Source of the DNA: a bacterium
Lineage (GTDB): Bacteria; Orphanbacterota; Orphanbacteria; Orphanbacterales; Orphanbacteraceae
Length of the DNA: 64,000 nt
Direction: 5' to 3'
Assembly: GCA_025782575.1 (NCBI GenBank)
Contig: JALGYY010000025.1
Span: 124,001 to 188,000, forward strand
Shown here one piece after another: positions 25,836 through 35,606 of the stretch. The notes under the pieces are model-generated. The model ran no database searches, had not been told where the DNA came from, and saw only the letters and a program-made list of their open reading frames with translations. The position numbers were made by a program, and so were the translations under genes. Within the stretch, counting starts at the first letter, position 1. Every line of letters starts with the position of its first letter.

Positions 25836-27898
25836 CCGACCACCTCTTCGTACCAGACTTCAGCGTTGGCCGGCTTCAGCACCCAATGCCCCTCATCAGG
25901 GAAATGCAGAAATCGCGAGGGGACTCCCATCACCTGCAGCGCCGTGTACATGGCCAGACCCTCCGACATGGGACACCGGAAGTCCTGTTCACCGTGAACG
26001 ACCAACATGGGTGTTCGAAAATCCTCTACGAACAGGTGCGGGCTGTACTTCAGGAATTTCCTGCGCTGGGTGTGGGGGAAGCCCCCATGTTCATGCTCCT
26101 CGAACCAGAGTTCCTCGGTTGTGTAGGACATCGTTTCGGAGTTGAAGATGCCGTCGTGACATACGAGAGCCTGGAATTTGTCTGTGTGACCGGCGATCCA
26201 GTTCACCATGAACCCGCCGAAACTCGCCCCCGCAGCTGTCATTCTATTCCGGTCGATGAACGTGAATTTGCGGGTCAGATAGTCGACACCTCGCATGATG
26301 TCCTCGTAGCATCGCCCTCCCCAGTCACCGGAAATCTGGTCGCTGAATTTCTGTCCGTAACCGGTGGAGCCCCGGGGATTGAAAAACGCGACCACCGCCC
26401 CTTTGGCAGCGAACATCTGAGCGCTCCATCGATAGTGAAAGTGGTCCATGAAAGCGCTCTGCGGACCGCCGTGAATGAGGAGAATCAGCGGGTAGGTTCC
26501 TCCTGAACGAAACTGCGGGGGCTTGATCAGAAAGCCGTGCACCGGTGTGCCGTCCGCCCCCTTGTACCAGTACTCTTCGGCCCCGTTCATCTTGACTCGA
26601 GTGATCGAGCGGCGGTGATGCGTCAACTTTCTCACACGGGCGCCCCCGTCTTCCGGCACCCCCGAAGGGGTCGGGCCAGCCACCAGAAGGGGCTCGATCC
26701 CGTCCGCCGGCTTCAGGAGAAACAGCTCAGCCGGCTCGGAACAAGTCTCCCGCGTCACAAGCAGTTCCGGGCGGCCGTGAATCACCCGCAGCAAGCCGTT
26801 GTAAGTGTCGCACGTCAGCTGTGTGATCTTGCGGCGCGCCGGATCGTAACGATAGACTGACTGTCTTCCCCGGTCGTGGGCGAGAAAGACGAGGCATCCG
26901 TCGCCTGTAAACTCGAAAGCGTGAGGGCTCCTGTCGAAACGGGGAAGCTGCGTTTCGGTTTTGCCCGTATTCCCATCCCAGATCTTGATCCGGTTTCTGT
27001 CCGCTTCGTAGGCCGGCACTTCCATTCCCAGATAATAGATCTGCGTTCCGTCCGGAGAGTAGCGGGGGTGGGTATCACATGCTTCCGTTTCAGAGATACA
27101 GACCGCTTCCCCCTTCATCCGGATGCCACCAATCTCCTGGATGAAAATGCTGTTGTTCGTGGAGCGTGCCACGACTTCGTCCGGATTCATGACGAATGTG
27201 ATCGCCTTGCCGTCGGGGCGAAAATCGAAGTCCCTTTCTGAGCCGAGCGACAGGGGCGGCGCATCGCAATCATGTGGGGTGATGTCGTTCATGGCCTTGT
27301 TTGATATGTCTACCAGGAAGATGTGATTCCTGCGCCGCTCGCGCCACACATCCCAGTGCCGGAACAGGAGCTTGTCGGTCACCCGTGCAGCGGATTTGGG
27401 GTTCGCCAGGCCGAATACATCGGCGTTCGTCGGCCCGGAAATCGGATCTTCCGACGCTTTCCTGCCCGGCTTGTAGTCATCGGAAACGACCACTTTGCGG
27501 GAGAAAGCGAGCCGCTTCGAGTCGGGCGCCCATACCGGTGTGGAGACGCCGCCGTAGCCGGATGTGACGGCCCTCGCCTCTCCCCCAGTAACCGGAATCA
27601 CATAGAGCTGCTGACCCTGCTTCTTATTGCGATTGCTGACGAATGCGATCCACTTGCCGTTAGGCGACCAGGCCGGCTGATTGTGGTTACCCGGCCCCGG
27701 AGTCAATTCGCGGGCGCCGCCACCATCGATATCGAGAAGGCGGATCGTCTGATCCATCCGGTTCGCGGCGACGTTCGGCCTGGTGGCGACATAGGCGATC
27801 TTGCTTCCGTCCGGCGAAACAGCCGCCTGAGAGATTCGTTCGACAGCCATCAGATCTTTGAATGTCAGCGTTTTTTTCAAGGCCGTTCGTGGTGCCAT
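25811..27898 (-). CDS. S9-family serine peptidase (acylaminoacyl-/prolyl oligopeptidase-like)
   Basis: 695 aa. Residues about 25-430 form a PD40/TolB-like propeller (AVSPDGSKIAYVA, WSPNGKWIAFVSN, WAPDSKRLAFS). The C-terminal alpha/beta hydrolase has the nucleophile in GASFGGF (Ser559), Asp639 in VVHGEQDF and His671 in PDEGHW, so the triad is complete. There is no signal peptide, so it should act in the cytoplasm on short peptides or acylated peptides. A good AGAAGGAG ribosome-binding site precedes the ATG. It is the first gene of a two-gene transcript with the flippase; a functional link is possible but not shown. Confidence 0.93.
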   Translation of the reverse strand: MAPRTALKKTLTFKDLMAVERISQAAVSPDGSKIAYVATRPNVAANRMDQTIRLLDIDGGGARELTPGPGNHNQPAWSPNGKWIAFVSNRNKKQGQQLYVIPVTGGEARAVTSGYGGVSTPVWAPDSKRLAFSRKVVVSDDYKPGRKASEDPISGPTNADVFGLANPKSAARVTDKLLFRHWDVWRERRRNHIFLVDISNKAMNDITPHDCDAPPLSLGSERDFDFRPDGKAITFVMNPDEVVARSTNNSIFIQEIGGIRMKGEAVCISETEACDTHPRYSPDGTQIYYLGMEVPAYEADRNRIKIWDGNTGKTETQLPRFDRSPHAFEFTGDGCLVFLAHDRGRQSVYRYDPARRKITQLTCDTYNGLLRVIHGRPELLVTRETCSEPAELFLLKPADGIEPLLVAGPTPSGVPEDGGARVRKLTHHRRSITRVKMNGAEEYWYKGADGTPVHGFLIKPPQFRSGGTYPLILLIHGGPQSAFMDHFHYRWSAQMFAAKGAVVAFFNPRGSTGYGQKFSDQISGDWGGRCYEDIMRGVDYLTRKFTFIDRNRMTAAGASFGGFMVNWIAGHTDKFQALVCHDGIFNSETMSYTTEELWFEEHEHGGFPHTQRRKFLKYSPHLFVEDFRTPMLVVHGEQDFRCPMSEGLAMYTALQVMGVPSRFLHFPDEGHWVLKPANAEVWYEEVVGWLMKWVK

Positions 27899-28015
27899 GG
27901 GCTACTCCTTCTGATCAGAAACCGGTTCGACACCTAATTTATCAGGAAGGGATCGCGGGCGCCAGCCCGAGGCGGCCCGGTGCCAAAAGAGATCCGGGTT
28001 AGTCCGGGCAGACAA

Positions 28016-28047
28016 AGAAACGCGCCGCATCGGGGCGGCGCGTTTCT
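28016..28047 (-). terminator. Rho-independent terminator of the EEP gene
   Basis: Perfect 13-bp stem (AGAAACGCGCCGC / GCGGCGCGTTTCT) with a six-nt loop; on the minus strand it is followed by a T-rich run (TTTCTTTGTC). It lies about 30 nt after the stop of the 28074 gene. Confidence 0.8.
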
Positions 28048-28073
28048 GAATAATCATAGAAGCGGGAGATCGT

Positions 28074-29312
28074 CTATTTGACGAGTACTACCTTGTGGAC
28101 TTTGCTCTCGGCACCGGCCAAAAGCCGTAAAAAATAGACACCGGACTCAACCGGTCTGCCGGAGAGGTCCGTCCCCTCCCACACATGGCTCAGCTCGCCC
28201 GCAGGCTGCCATCCCCGGCTGAGAGTCGTCACCTCGCGACCGCTTACGTTGTACACGATAAGCGATACGACACCTGCCTCCGGAAGTGTAAATCTCACGG
28301 TCGTCCGCGGATTGAACGGATTCGGCGCGACGCTCAGCTGAAGCCTCATCTCAGGTACAGCGCCGGCAATGGTCGTCGCTTCCGGAGTGAAAAGCGTCAT
28401 GAACACCGGGAGATGATCACTCGCCTGATGAAGTGCGGTAGCGATCGAGTCGGAAACCACGCCGTTCGCTCCGTTCACGATGTTCGTATTGAAATGCGCG
28501 CCATCCTGGCCGTAGGCGAGATAAGTGCCTGGCAGTTCCTCGATACCGGTTCCGTCGCTGAACTCCTCGCTCGTCAGAATCTGATCGAAACGGTCGTCCA
28601 TGCCGCCCGTTGCGCCTCCTCCGAATGAGGTCGTACGCGTACTCTGCGTATGGATCGGCGCGAAACCGGCGTTGTCGTGCCAGGTCCCGGGCTGGTTGAT
28701 CGGATCAGCGAGCTGCCCCGCCCCGGCTGAAAGCATGAGCTGATACGCCGGCTCACTCGACTTGTAGATATTGAAATCGCCCATGAGAATAAACGGCATG
28801 GTGGAGTCGAGAGAATCGAGATCGTTTCTGAGTAAGGTCACCTCCGCTAGTCGTTTATTCTCGTTCGTGGTGCCGGTGCTCGCCTTCAAGTGACAGGTAT
28901 AGATACGAAAAACCTCACCTGATGCGATATCTTCAATTTCCCACCAGTCGATCGAGCGAAGTGCGGTAGTAACAAAACCCGCGTCGATCACATTGACAAC
29001 GCCGGTCCGATAATAGAGTGCGCGGTCGGAATCATTTCCATTATGGAAGAAGCCCATCGACCAGCCGCCCGGATCGATGACGTCGAGCACATCGTTCAGG
29101 AACCCGTTGGCGCCGGTCGTGTTGGTAACTTCCTGAGCGGCGATTATGTCGGGTGCGAGGCTCTGAATGACAGTCTGAAAGTGGGGATTTCTGACAGCCC
29201 CGGTACTGCCTGGATAATTCAGGATATTGTAGGAAACGATATTCAACTCTCCAGCAAATGCCGTAGAGCCGAGCAGGGCGAAGCAGGCAATAACGGATAA
29301 CAAACGACGCAT
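28074..29312 (-). CDS. Secreted endonuclease/exonuclease/phosphatase-family protein with sorting CTD
   Basis: 412 aa. A signal peptide (LLSVIACFALLGSTAFA) precedes an EEP fold (about residues 22-310) with LNIVSYNILNYPGS at the N terminus, IIAAQEVTN (metal-binding Glu), LMGDFNIYKSS (catalytic Asp-Asn) and SDHLPVFMTL (final catalytic Asp-His). The C-terminal 80 residues are a FlgD-like CTD with NPFNPRTTVRFTL, SGVYFLRLLAG and LVK at the end. It is probably an extracellular DNase, RNase or phosphatase, exported across the outer membrane. A monocistronic unit: extended -10 at 29370-29378, AGGAGGGG ribosome-binding site and a terminator downstream. Confidence 0.92.
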   Translation of the reverse strand: MRRLLSVIACFALLGSTAFAGELNIVSYNILNYPGSTGAVRNPHFQTVIQSLAPDIIAAQEVTNTTGANGFLNDVLDVIDPGGWSMGFFHNGNDSDRALYYRTGVVNVIDAGFVTTALRSIDWWEIEDIASGEVFRIYTCHLKASTGTTNENKRLAEVTLLRNDLDSLDSTMPFILMGDFNIYKSSEPAYQLMLSAGAGQLADPINQPGTWHDNAGFAPIHTQSTRTTSFGGGATGGMDDRFDQILTSEEFSDGTGIEELPGTYLAYGQDGAHFNTNIVNGANGVVSDSIATALHQASDHLPVFMTLFTPEATTIAGAVPEMRLQLSVAPNPFNPRTTVRFTLPEAGVVSLIVYNVSGREVTTLSRGWQPAGELSHVWEGTDLSGRPVESGVYFLRLLAGAESKVHKVVLVK

Positions 29313-29369
29313 AGGGGTAACCCCTCCTGGTTGTCAGACAGAGCATATGTGGGGGATAAGCGCTTGTAT

Positions 29370-29378
29370 AGTATACCA
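29370..29378 (-). promoter_or_regulatory. Extended -10 promoter of the EEP gene
   Basis: The minus strand reads TGGTATACT, an extended -10 about 58 nt upstream of the ATG at 29312. No good -35 is visible, as is usual for TGn promoters. Confidence 0.4.
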
Positions 29379-29460
29379 CAGATTGAGCGGAAAATGTTGT
29401 GCGGATACGATTCAGCCGCCGGGCGCATATGGGAGGAGGATCAGCCGAAATGGATGGAAA

Positions 29461-32400
29461 TCAGCGGAGAAGGACCATTCGGCCCACTGCGGATTCCCCT
29501 TCAAACGAAACCCTGACAAAATAAACGCCGGATGGGACGTCACGCCCCTCCCCATCCTCGCCCCGCCAGATCAGCTCATGAGGACCTGCCTCCCGCCGCC
29601 CATCGAGGATCTGACTGACCAGAACTCCGCGGATATCATAAATCCCGACCCGGACCTGGCCGGCGCGGGGAATGGCGAACCGGACGGTCCCACGGGCATT
29701 GAACGGATTCGGCACTACCGATTGGAGAGCGAGCCGCCGCGGAATTTCATCCGGCCGGATCGTACCATTCTCGATTCGGGGCCGTTTGACGTTCCCCTCG
29801 ACGTCGAGCAACTCCAGCGCCAGCGGAACAAGAATGATCGGAGGAGCCTCTCTCCCCTTCAAAAGGGGTCCCTTCTCCCCCTCCCGGGGAAGGGCCAGGA
29901 TCCGAAGATCGCTTTTACCCTGAATATCGTCGGTGAACCAGAAAACGGAGACTTCCCGGGCGGACTCATCCCATGCGATCCAACTCCGATCGGGCTCCAG
30001 GAGTCTGAGTGATTGCACATCCCCCTCCTCGAGGCGCGCGGTCATTCGAAAGGCTCGAATCGGCGCGATTGTCTTGAGGATCAGTTCGGGCGGTGATCCG
30101 GCCACGAGAACAAATGACGCCGACTCCACACCCGCCTGGGGGGGAGCGATCGGACTCCGCTCCAGCAATTCCCGCCCGAGAACAATGAGATCGGCAACGT
30201 TGATTCGGCCATCGAAGTTAGCATCGGCACCGAGGCTCTCTTCTGCGGTGGGGACGAAACGACCGAGCACCGCGTCGAGAATCGCACCGGCGTCATCGAG
30301 ACCAAGGTGGCAGCTCCAATCGACATCGCCAGGCGGACGCGGGGGTGGGAGGAACCTCACATAGAGGTCAATAGGATCACGCCCCGTCGGCACCGGGTTC
30401 ATTTCGATCTGAAGTGTATCACCGAAAGCTTCCCCACACCGAAAGTCTCCGACCGAAGCGAAAATGCGAACGGTATCGCCGCTGTCCATACTTCCTGACG
30501 AAGGTGTCAAGTCGAGCCAGGCGGGGTCGGGCTCGATGGTCCAGGCGATCGTTTCGTCACCCTGATTCTTGATGACAAAACTGGAATCCGAGAACGTGCT
30601 GTCTGAATCATTCCCGAAAAACAGATTTTGAGAGCCATTTATGATTTCCAGTCCGGGAGCGACGCCGAGAGAGAAGCGGCGCACGACGGACGGGCCGCCC
30701 GTCCCACATGCATTCACCGAGGATACCCTCCAGAAGTAGGTATCGAGATACTCCAGATCGGTGATGGTCAACTCCCGACTATCGGTCACTACGGAAACGA
30801 CAAGAGTATCGAAAGCGGCGTTGATGGATACCTCGACAAAATAGGAATCCACACCCGGCTCCAGGTTCCAGGTGAGTAATACCGGCAGGTCGATATCCGC
30901 CTCACCATTCCCGGGAGTGAGCAGTGAGGGGGGCGGGCGCAATGAGTTCAACTTCCCGATCGGCCGGCACTGTCCCACGGTCTCCCCGCAATCGTTCACC
31001 GCGGCAATTTGATATAGATAACTCTTCCCGAGCTGGAGGCTGATGGTGTCGTCAAAGGAATTCGCCCCGATCCGGGGAGCAACGAGCGCAATCTCTTCGA
31101 ACGGATTCGACGGATTGTCTTTTCGCATGACCCTGAATGCATTGACCTGCTGAGTGAGCCCTTCAGGTGTAAGCTCCCACTCGAGTATGATGCGATCGCA
31201 AAGGTCATCGGTGGCACTGCAGTTTATCGGCTCGCTGGGAAGCGTACGGCGCCCCCCGACTACGATACAAGTGTCGGGCGCCACCTCACAGACATTCCCG
31301 GCCAGAACGCCGTACTGCGCCGTATCGCCATGGGCAATAGTATCGTCGAGATAGCCGGTGGCGTTACCGGGAATGCTGTCGATCAGCACCGGCCCGGGAT
31401 ACCGGAACACCTTGAGCCAATTGACGTCCGCGGAGAGAGTCGCCCCGCTCCAGTCCAGGATGACCCCCTCGCACGAATTAAACGATGCCGAACACTCATT
31501 GGCGGCCGGCGAGGCGACAGGGCCGGGAATCCTGGCGACCACGGCACACGGACTACCGGCCCGGCCACATCCGTTGACCGACAGTATCTCATACGTGAAA
31601 TTAACGGCGGGGGGAACACTGCCGAAGCCGGCGGATGTTGAACCGGAGCCGAGAGAATCGATCACCTCGCCATCCCTCAGGAGAACATAGCCCGATGTCG
31701 CTTCGACGATCAAAGGCCACTGGATATTGATCGAGTCGCAGGTAACGATTTCGAACGAGCACTCTCCGACAGGGGGTGGCGGCGTATTGGCGGTCAATCC
31801 CGTATCGACAAGGCCGGGTGATTCCTCGCAATTGAAGGCACGGAACGTATACGCGGTCGACCCGTCGGGAGGTGTGTCGAAATAGCGGAGCGAGTCGGCC
31901 GGGAGATCGATCGTAACCGGCGGATTACCCCTGACAATCCTGTATCCCCAGACGGGACCACCCTCTACGGGCGGCGTCCATTCCAGAAGAACGATCTCGC
32001 ACAGGTCTTTCGACGCGCTGAACGAAGCGGGCGGGCCGGGCGCAATCAACGATTCCCCGTCATCCTCGCACAGTCCCGTGGAGTAACCGCATTTGTTCCA
32101 GGTTGCTACCCGGTAACGGGCGATCTCTCCCGGGGGTGTCGCCTCATCGATCATGGAAAACGGCGGGCCGGTCTTTACGGCGATCGAATCATCATTCCTG
32201 TAAATAACATATCGGTTCACTACGCCCGGTTCGACCGGGGCCGACCAGGAGACCGTCACCCGACCACAAAGGGAATCGCTTGCCGCGCAGTCAACCGGAG
32301 GCGGAGGGAGTCCGATTCGCATGCCGGTGTCCGAGGGAGAAGCGCCCGAAACACCGCACAGGCTTCTTGTTCGGATGGAGTAGGAAACTACCTGTGTCGA

Positions 32401-34386
32401 GTCGACCGTGACATCCTGAAAGACCGGATCTTCGTTCTTCGCCACGGCGCCGATCGAGTCGCCGTCTCGATAGACGACATATTCAGTGAAGTTGCCCCCC
32501 AGAGTGTCCCATGCAAGGCTCACGAATCCGCAGAGAGAGTCACTTGCAATCGGCGCGCCCGGAGTGGGCGGGACGGCACCCTTGAGCCCCATATCGGAAC
32601 AGACCCCCACGGAGTAGCCACACTCGCTCCAGGCACGGACCTCGTAAACATGGAGGGTTTCGGCAACAGCAGAAGAGTCCCGGAAAATGGTCTCCACCAT
32701 CGGCACGACTCCGATTGAATCGCCGTCACGAAACACGATGAACGAGTCGACGAATCCGGGTGCGGTCGAAGGGTTCCAGGTAAGAACCACTTCCTCGCAG
32801 AGATCGCGCGACGCGACACATGACCCTGGTGTGGGAGGTAATCCCAGGCGTCTCCCCGTGTCGGTGTCGGGATCGGAAGAGAGCCCGCACTCCCCGCGGG
32901 TACGGACAGTGTATGTGTAAATTATGGTGGAATCGGCATCGAAATCAACGAAAGCCGGACTCGAGACGCTCGACAGTGTTCCCACCGAATCGCCGTCACG
33001 AAAGACCACGTAATGAGAGAAACTCCCGACTGTCGAGTCCCAGGTCACGCTTACGAAACCACACTCACTGTCTGTGGCTTTTACTCCTGATACTGTCGGT
33101 GGGTCTTCTTTTCTGGTACCGCTGTCCGGTGCAGCAAAGACATCGTTGCACAATCCGCTCGCCCCTACCTTGTACTCGTAGGTCACTCCCGCTTCCGCGG
33201 TCAAATCACGATAGGAGGTTGGAATGGGCTGCAAAAGAACGGCGAGGGCGCTCCCGTTTCTTCTGATGATATAGGAATTGCCTTCCGGCGATCCGACCGT
33301 CCACGTCAACACCACCACCCCGCAGGAATCATCACTGGCGCTGAAGGATCCGGGAGGGGCCGGATCAACGGGCACGACTCCCGTATCGGGTATCGAGTGT
33401 TCGCTCTGACCGCAGTCGGTCGCACCCCAGACTTCATAATGATAGGAAACGCCGGGTGCGGGGAGGGTATCGGTCCAACTGGTGCCCGACACATTGATCG
33501 TATCAACGGTTGACTGCCCTGTCTCCGTCCGCCCGATCTGATAACCGATGTTCCCGGCAGATGACGAATCACTCCATGACAAGACGATTCCCGAACATTC
33601 ATCCGTGGAGGCCGTGAGACTGTATGGCGCGAAGAGGCTGTCACACCTCACACTCAGGTCATCAATAAACCACCCTCGAAACGCATTTCTATCCCCATCT
33701 TTCGTATCAAAGACAAACCGGAACTGGAGTTCGCCGGTTGCCCCGCTCTCGAGAGAGAATGTCCTTTCCACCCAGACAGCCAATGCTTGTGTGCCGCCCG
33801 AAGTGTTCGGCACTGCCGCTGAAACAGCGAGAGTATCCAGCGTGTCTTTGACCGAGCCGAGCAGCGCCCAACTGTTTCCCGAGTCGGTACTCGCCCAGAC
33901 ATCCATTTCATCGGAACCGAACAGGTCCAGCCCCTCGATCTCCCACCAGGTGCGAAACCGGAGAATGACCCGCTTGTTCGGCTGAGCCTGGATCACCGGT
34001 GTCCATGCGGTGTCGGCATGAGAGGTAAGGGACTGCCCGCCGTTTCCGGTAACCTGGGCACCATGATCCCAGGGCTCGACATAAGTTCCGGTCGATTCCA
34101 TCGATAGAACGAGCAGGCCGTCGCCATCGACTGCGGCCGGCCAGAACCCCGCATCGCCGAGTGAAGAAAGAGTGTCGCGGATAAACGGTATGACGCGGAC
34201 GCTGTCGGGAGCGGTCGAAACATGCCAGTCCCCCCCGAATGACCAATCGGCGGGCGTGGATTCGAACGACTCGTTGTGGGGAATTTCGGGTGTCGCGGCC
34301 GCAACGGCGGCGGCGCCGAAAAAGAGAGACATGATCAGCGGGAGCGTGGCCACCCACATTCCCTTAGTTCGAATCAATAGGTCCAT
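29461..34386 (-). CDS. Giant Fn3-repeat surface protein with dockerin and sorting CTD
   Basis: 1641 aa. Signal peptide (LPLIMSLFFGAAAVAAA; a start at M10 is also plausible). Residues about 30-240 form a jelly-roll-like domain (HNESFESTPADWSFGGDW). About eleven Fn3 modules follow; ten share one Cys two positions before the hydrophobic strand preceding W (for example SDSLCGFVSLAWD) and another in the closing x-C-G, suggesting a conserved disulfide per module. Next come a BACON/Fn3-like strand region (IKNQGDETIAWTI), a type I-like dockerin (about 1353-1411: DANFDGRINVADL canonical, first loop degenerate), a cohesin-like strand-rich segment (about 1420-1545) and a FlgD-like CTD ending VLLR. The first 13 nt overlap the upstream barrel gene. 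Probably an extended cell-surface adhesin or scaffold. Confidence 0.9.
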   Translation of the reverse strand: MDLLIRTKGMWVATLPLIMSLFFGAAAVAAATPEIPHNESFESTPADWSFGGDWHVSTAPDSVRVIPFIRDTLSSLGDAGFWPAAVDGDGLLVLSMESTGTYVEPWDHGAQVTGNGGQSLTSHADTAWTPVIQAQPNKRVILRFRTWWEIEGLDLFGSDEMDVWASTDSGNSWALLGSVKDTLDTLAVSAAVPNTSGGTQALAVWVERTFSLESGATGELQFRFVFDTKDGDRNAFRGWFIDDLSVRCDSLFAPYSLTASTDECSGIVLSWSDSSSAGNIGYQIGRTETGQSTVDTINVSGTSWTDTLPAPGVSYHYEVWGATDCGQSEHSIPDTGVVPVDPAPPGSFSASDDSCGVVVLTWTVGSPEGNSYIIRRNGSALAVLLQPIPTSYRDLTAEAGVTYEYKVGASGLCNDVFAAPDSGTRKEDPPTVSGVKATDSECGFVSVTWDSTVGSFSHYVVFRDGDSVGTLSSVSSPAFVDFDADSTIIYTYTVRTRGECGLSSDPDTDTGRRLGLPPTPGSCVASRDLCEEVVLTWNPSTAPGFVDSFIVFRDGDSIGVVPMVETIFRDSSAVAETLHVYEVRAWSECGYSVGVCSDMGLKGAVPPTPGAPIASDSLCGFVSLAWDTLGGNFTEYVVYRDGDSIGAVAKNEDPVFQDVTVDSTQVVSYSIRTRSLCGVSGASPSDTGMRIGLPPPPVDCAASDSLCGRVTVSWSAPVEPGVVNRYVIYRNDDSIAVKTGPPFSMIDEATPPGEIARYRVATWNKCGYSTGLCEDDGESLIAPGPPASFSASKDLCEIVLLEWTPPVEGGPVWGYRIVRGNPPVTIDLPADSLRYFDTPPDGSTAYTFRAFNCEESPGLVDTGLTANTPPPPVGECSFEIVTCDSINIQWPLIVEATSGYVLLRDGEVIDSLGSGSTSAGFGSVPPAVNFTYEILSVNGCGRAGSPCAVVARIPGPVASPAANECSASFNSCEGVILDWSGATLSADVNWLKVFRYPGPVLIDSIPGNATGYLDDTIAHGDTAQYGVLAGNVCEVAPDTCIVVGGRRTLPSEPINCSATDDLCDRIILEWELTPEGLTQQVNAFRVMRKDNPSNPFEEIALVAPRIGANSFDDTISLQLGKSYLYQIAAVNDCGETVGQCRPIGKLNSLRPPPSLLTPGNGEADIDLPVLLTWNLEPGVDSYFVEVSINAAFDTLVVSVVTDSRELTITDLEYLDTYFWRVSSVNACGTGGPSVVRRFSLGVAPGLEIINGSQNLFFGNDSDSTFSDSSFVIKNQGDETIAWTIEPDPAWLDLTPSSGSMDSGDTVRIFASVGDFRCGEAFGDTLQIEMNPVPTGRDPIDLYVRFLPPPRPPGDVDWSCHLGLDDAGAILDAVLGRFVPTAEESLGADANFDGRINVADLIVLGRELLERSPIAPPQAGVESASFVLVAGSPPELILKTIAPIRAFRMTARLEEGDVQSLRLLEPDRSWIAWDESAREVSVFWFTDDIQGKSDLRILALPREGEKGPLLKGREAPPIILVPLALELLDVEGNVKRPRIENGTIRPDEIPRRLALQSVVPNPFNARGTVRFAIPRAGQVRVGIYDIRGVLVSQILDGRREAGPHELIWRGEDGEGRDVPSGVYFVRVSFEGESAVGRMVLLR

Positions 34387-35606
34387 TGGAGAGTCGTCAG
34401 GAGATCGAAACCGGTCAGGTCGACGGCACCGTCTTCCGCACTACCCGTCAGGAACGAAGCTCCCACACCCAGTTCGATTCCGCCTGCTGGTGAAAACTGC
34501 ACACCACCTCCAAGGTCGAGCAGGTTTGCCGATCCGAGCAGTGCATCATCCGGTTTTTCGGCCGGGAACGAGTACTCGCCGAAACTGGAATAGACGGTAT
34601 GGGCCAGGAGATCGACCCGTCCCCCCATCTTCTGCCTGTATTCGATTTGAAACTGCGTGAGGCCGCCGGGAAGTGACTGCAGCAGATACTCCTCCGTTGT
34701 AATGGCTTCGATATCCCCTTCCCCCACCCCACCGACTTCCGAGCCATCCCCTTTGATCACGATGAAGACCTGTGCGTCCAGCCGGCGAACGGAACCGAGC
34801 TCGACCCCTGAGCCGAGAATGAACTCCAGCTGTCCTCCCTCTTCATAAACATCCTCATCGTTCCGCTGGTCGGTTGCAAAAGCACGATATCGGCAGTCCC
34901 CCCGCCAGCTCATTCTGCTGCCGGCCCAATCGGTATCGATCTCGAGACCGGCCGAGACGAAGATCTCGTCCCCTGGTTTGATATCGATCTTCTCTCCGTC
35001 AATCTCCTGGAACGAGTATTCACCTTTATAGAGATATCCTGCGCCGATCGAAGCGGTCGGTCCCCCTGAACCGCCGAACGCGCGCGCGCCCGCGAGAAAG
35101 AGGTCGAGCCCCTCACCGAAGCGCTTCACACGCAAACCGAGTATCCGGTTCGCCACGATTCCCGCGACCACTTCCTGATCTCTCTCGATCTCGGCATTGC
35201 CCGTCGGCATGCTGACTCCACCACCGAGCCAGTAACGACCCTGGTCGAATCGCCTGGAAGCGGTCAGTTCCATATCGTGAAAACCATTGAAATCGGATGA
35301 TTCGGCGCCCTCAGCATTCGATCGGGAAGCGCCGATCAGGAGGGAGATTTCGGCCGCATCACCGAGAGGCTTCGTGACGAGAAGCGGCGCAGACACTTCC
35401 GTGATATCGAGATCAGGCGAACCGTCTTTCTTGAGCGTCAACGACCTGCTGGTAAAGGCGAATCGAGTGGTGAAAACCGGCAGCGGTTCGAGGCGAATCT
35501 CGATGTCCGGGGCTGATTGCGCCATCAATTCCGGGGCGGCCGGGAACATCTGAATCAACAGGGCAAGATTCAACGCGGCAATCAGTCGGGATCGCGCGCT
35601 TCTCAT
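34374..35606 (-). CDS. Predicted outer-membrane beta-barrel protein
   Basis: 410 aa. A signal peptide (LIAALNLALLIQMFPAAPELMA) is followed by alternating amphipathic strands (for example RYWLGGGVSMPTGN, GPTASIGAGYLYKGEYSF, SRMSWRGDCRYRAFA, LDLGGGVQFSPAGGIELGVG) and a final aromatic residue (LLTTLQWTY), as in outer-membrane barrels recognised by BamA. I cannot name the family; it resembles transporter/porin-like proteins of the MetA-phenol type only in general pattern. The start codon overlaps the lipoprotein gene by four bases and its stop overlaps the giant protein gene, so all three are co-translated. A pore or anchor for the giant protein is possible. Confidence 0.7.
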   Translation of the reverse strand: MRSARSRLIAALNLALLIQMFPAAPELMAQSAPDIEIRLEPLPVFTTRFAFTSRSLTLKKDGSPDLDITEVSAPLLVTKPLGDAAEISLLIGASRSNAEGAESSDFNGFHDMELTASRRFDQGRYWLGGGVSMPTGNAEIERDQEVVAGIVANRILGLRVKRFGEGLDLFLAGARAFGGSGGPTASIGAGYLYKGEYSFQEIDGEKIDIKPGDEIFVSAGLEIDTDWAGSRMSWRGDCRYRAFATDQRNDEDVYEEGGQLEFILGSGVELGSVRRLDAQVFIVIKGDGSEVGGVGEGDIEAITTEEYLLQSLPGGLTQFQIEYRQKMGGRVDLLAHTVYSSFGEYSFPAEKPDDALLGSANLLDLGGGVQFSPAGGIELGVGASFLTGSAEDGAVDLTGFDLLTTLQWTY

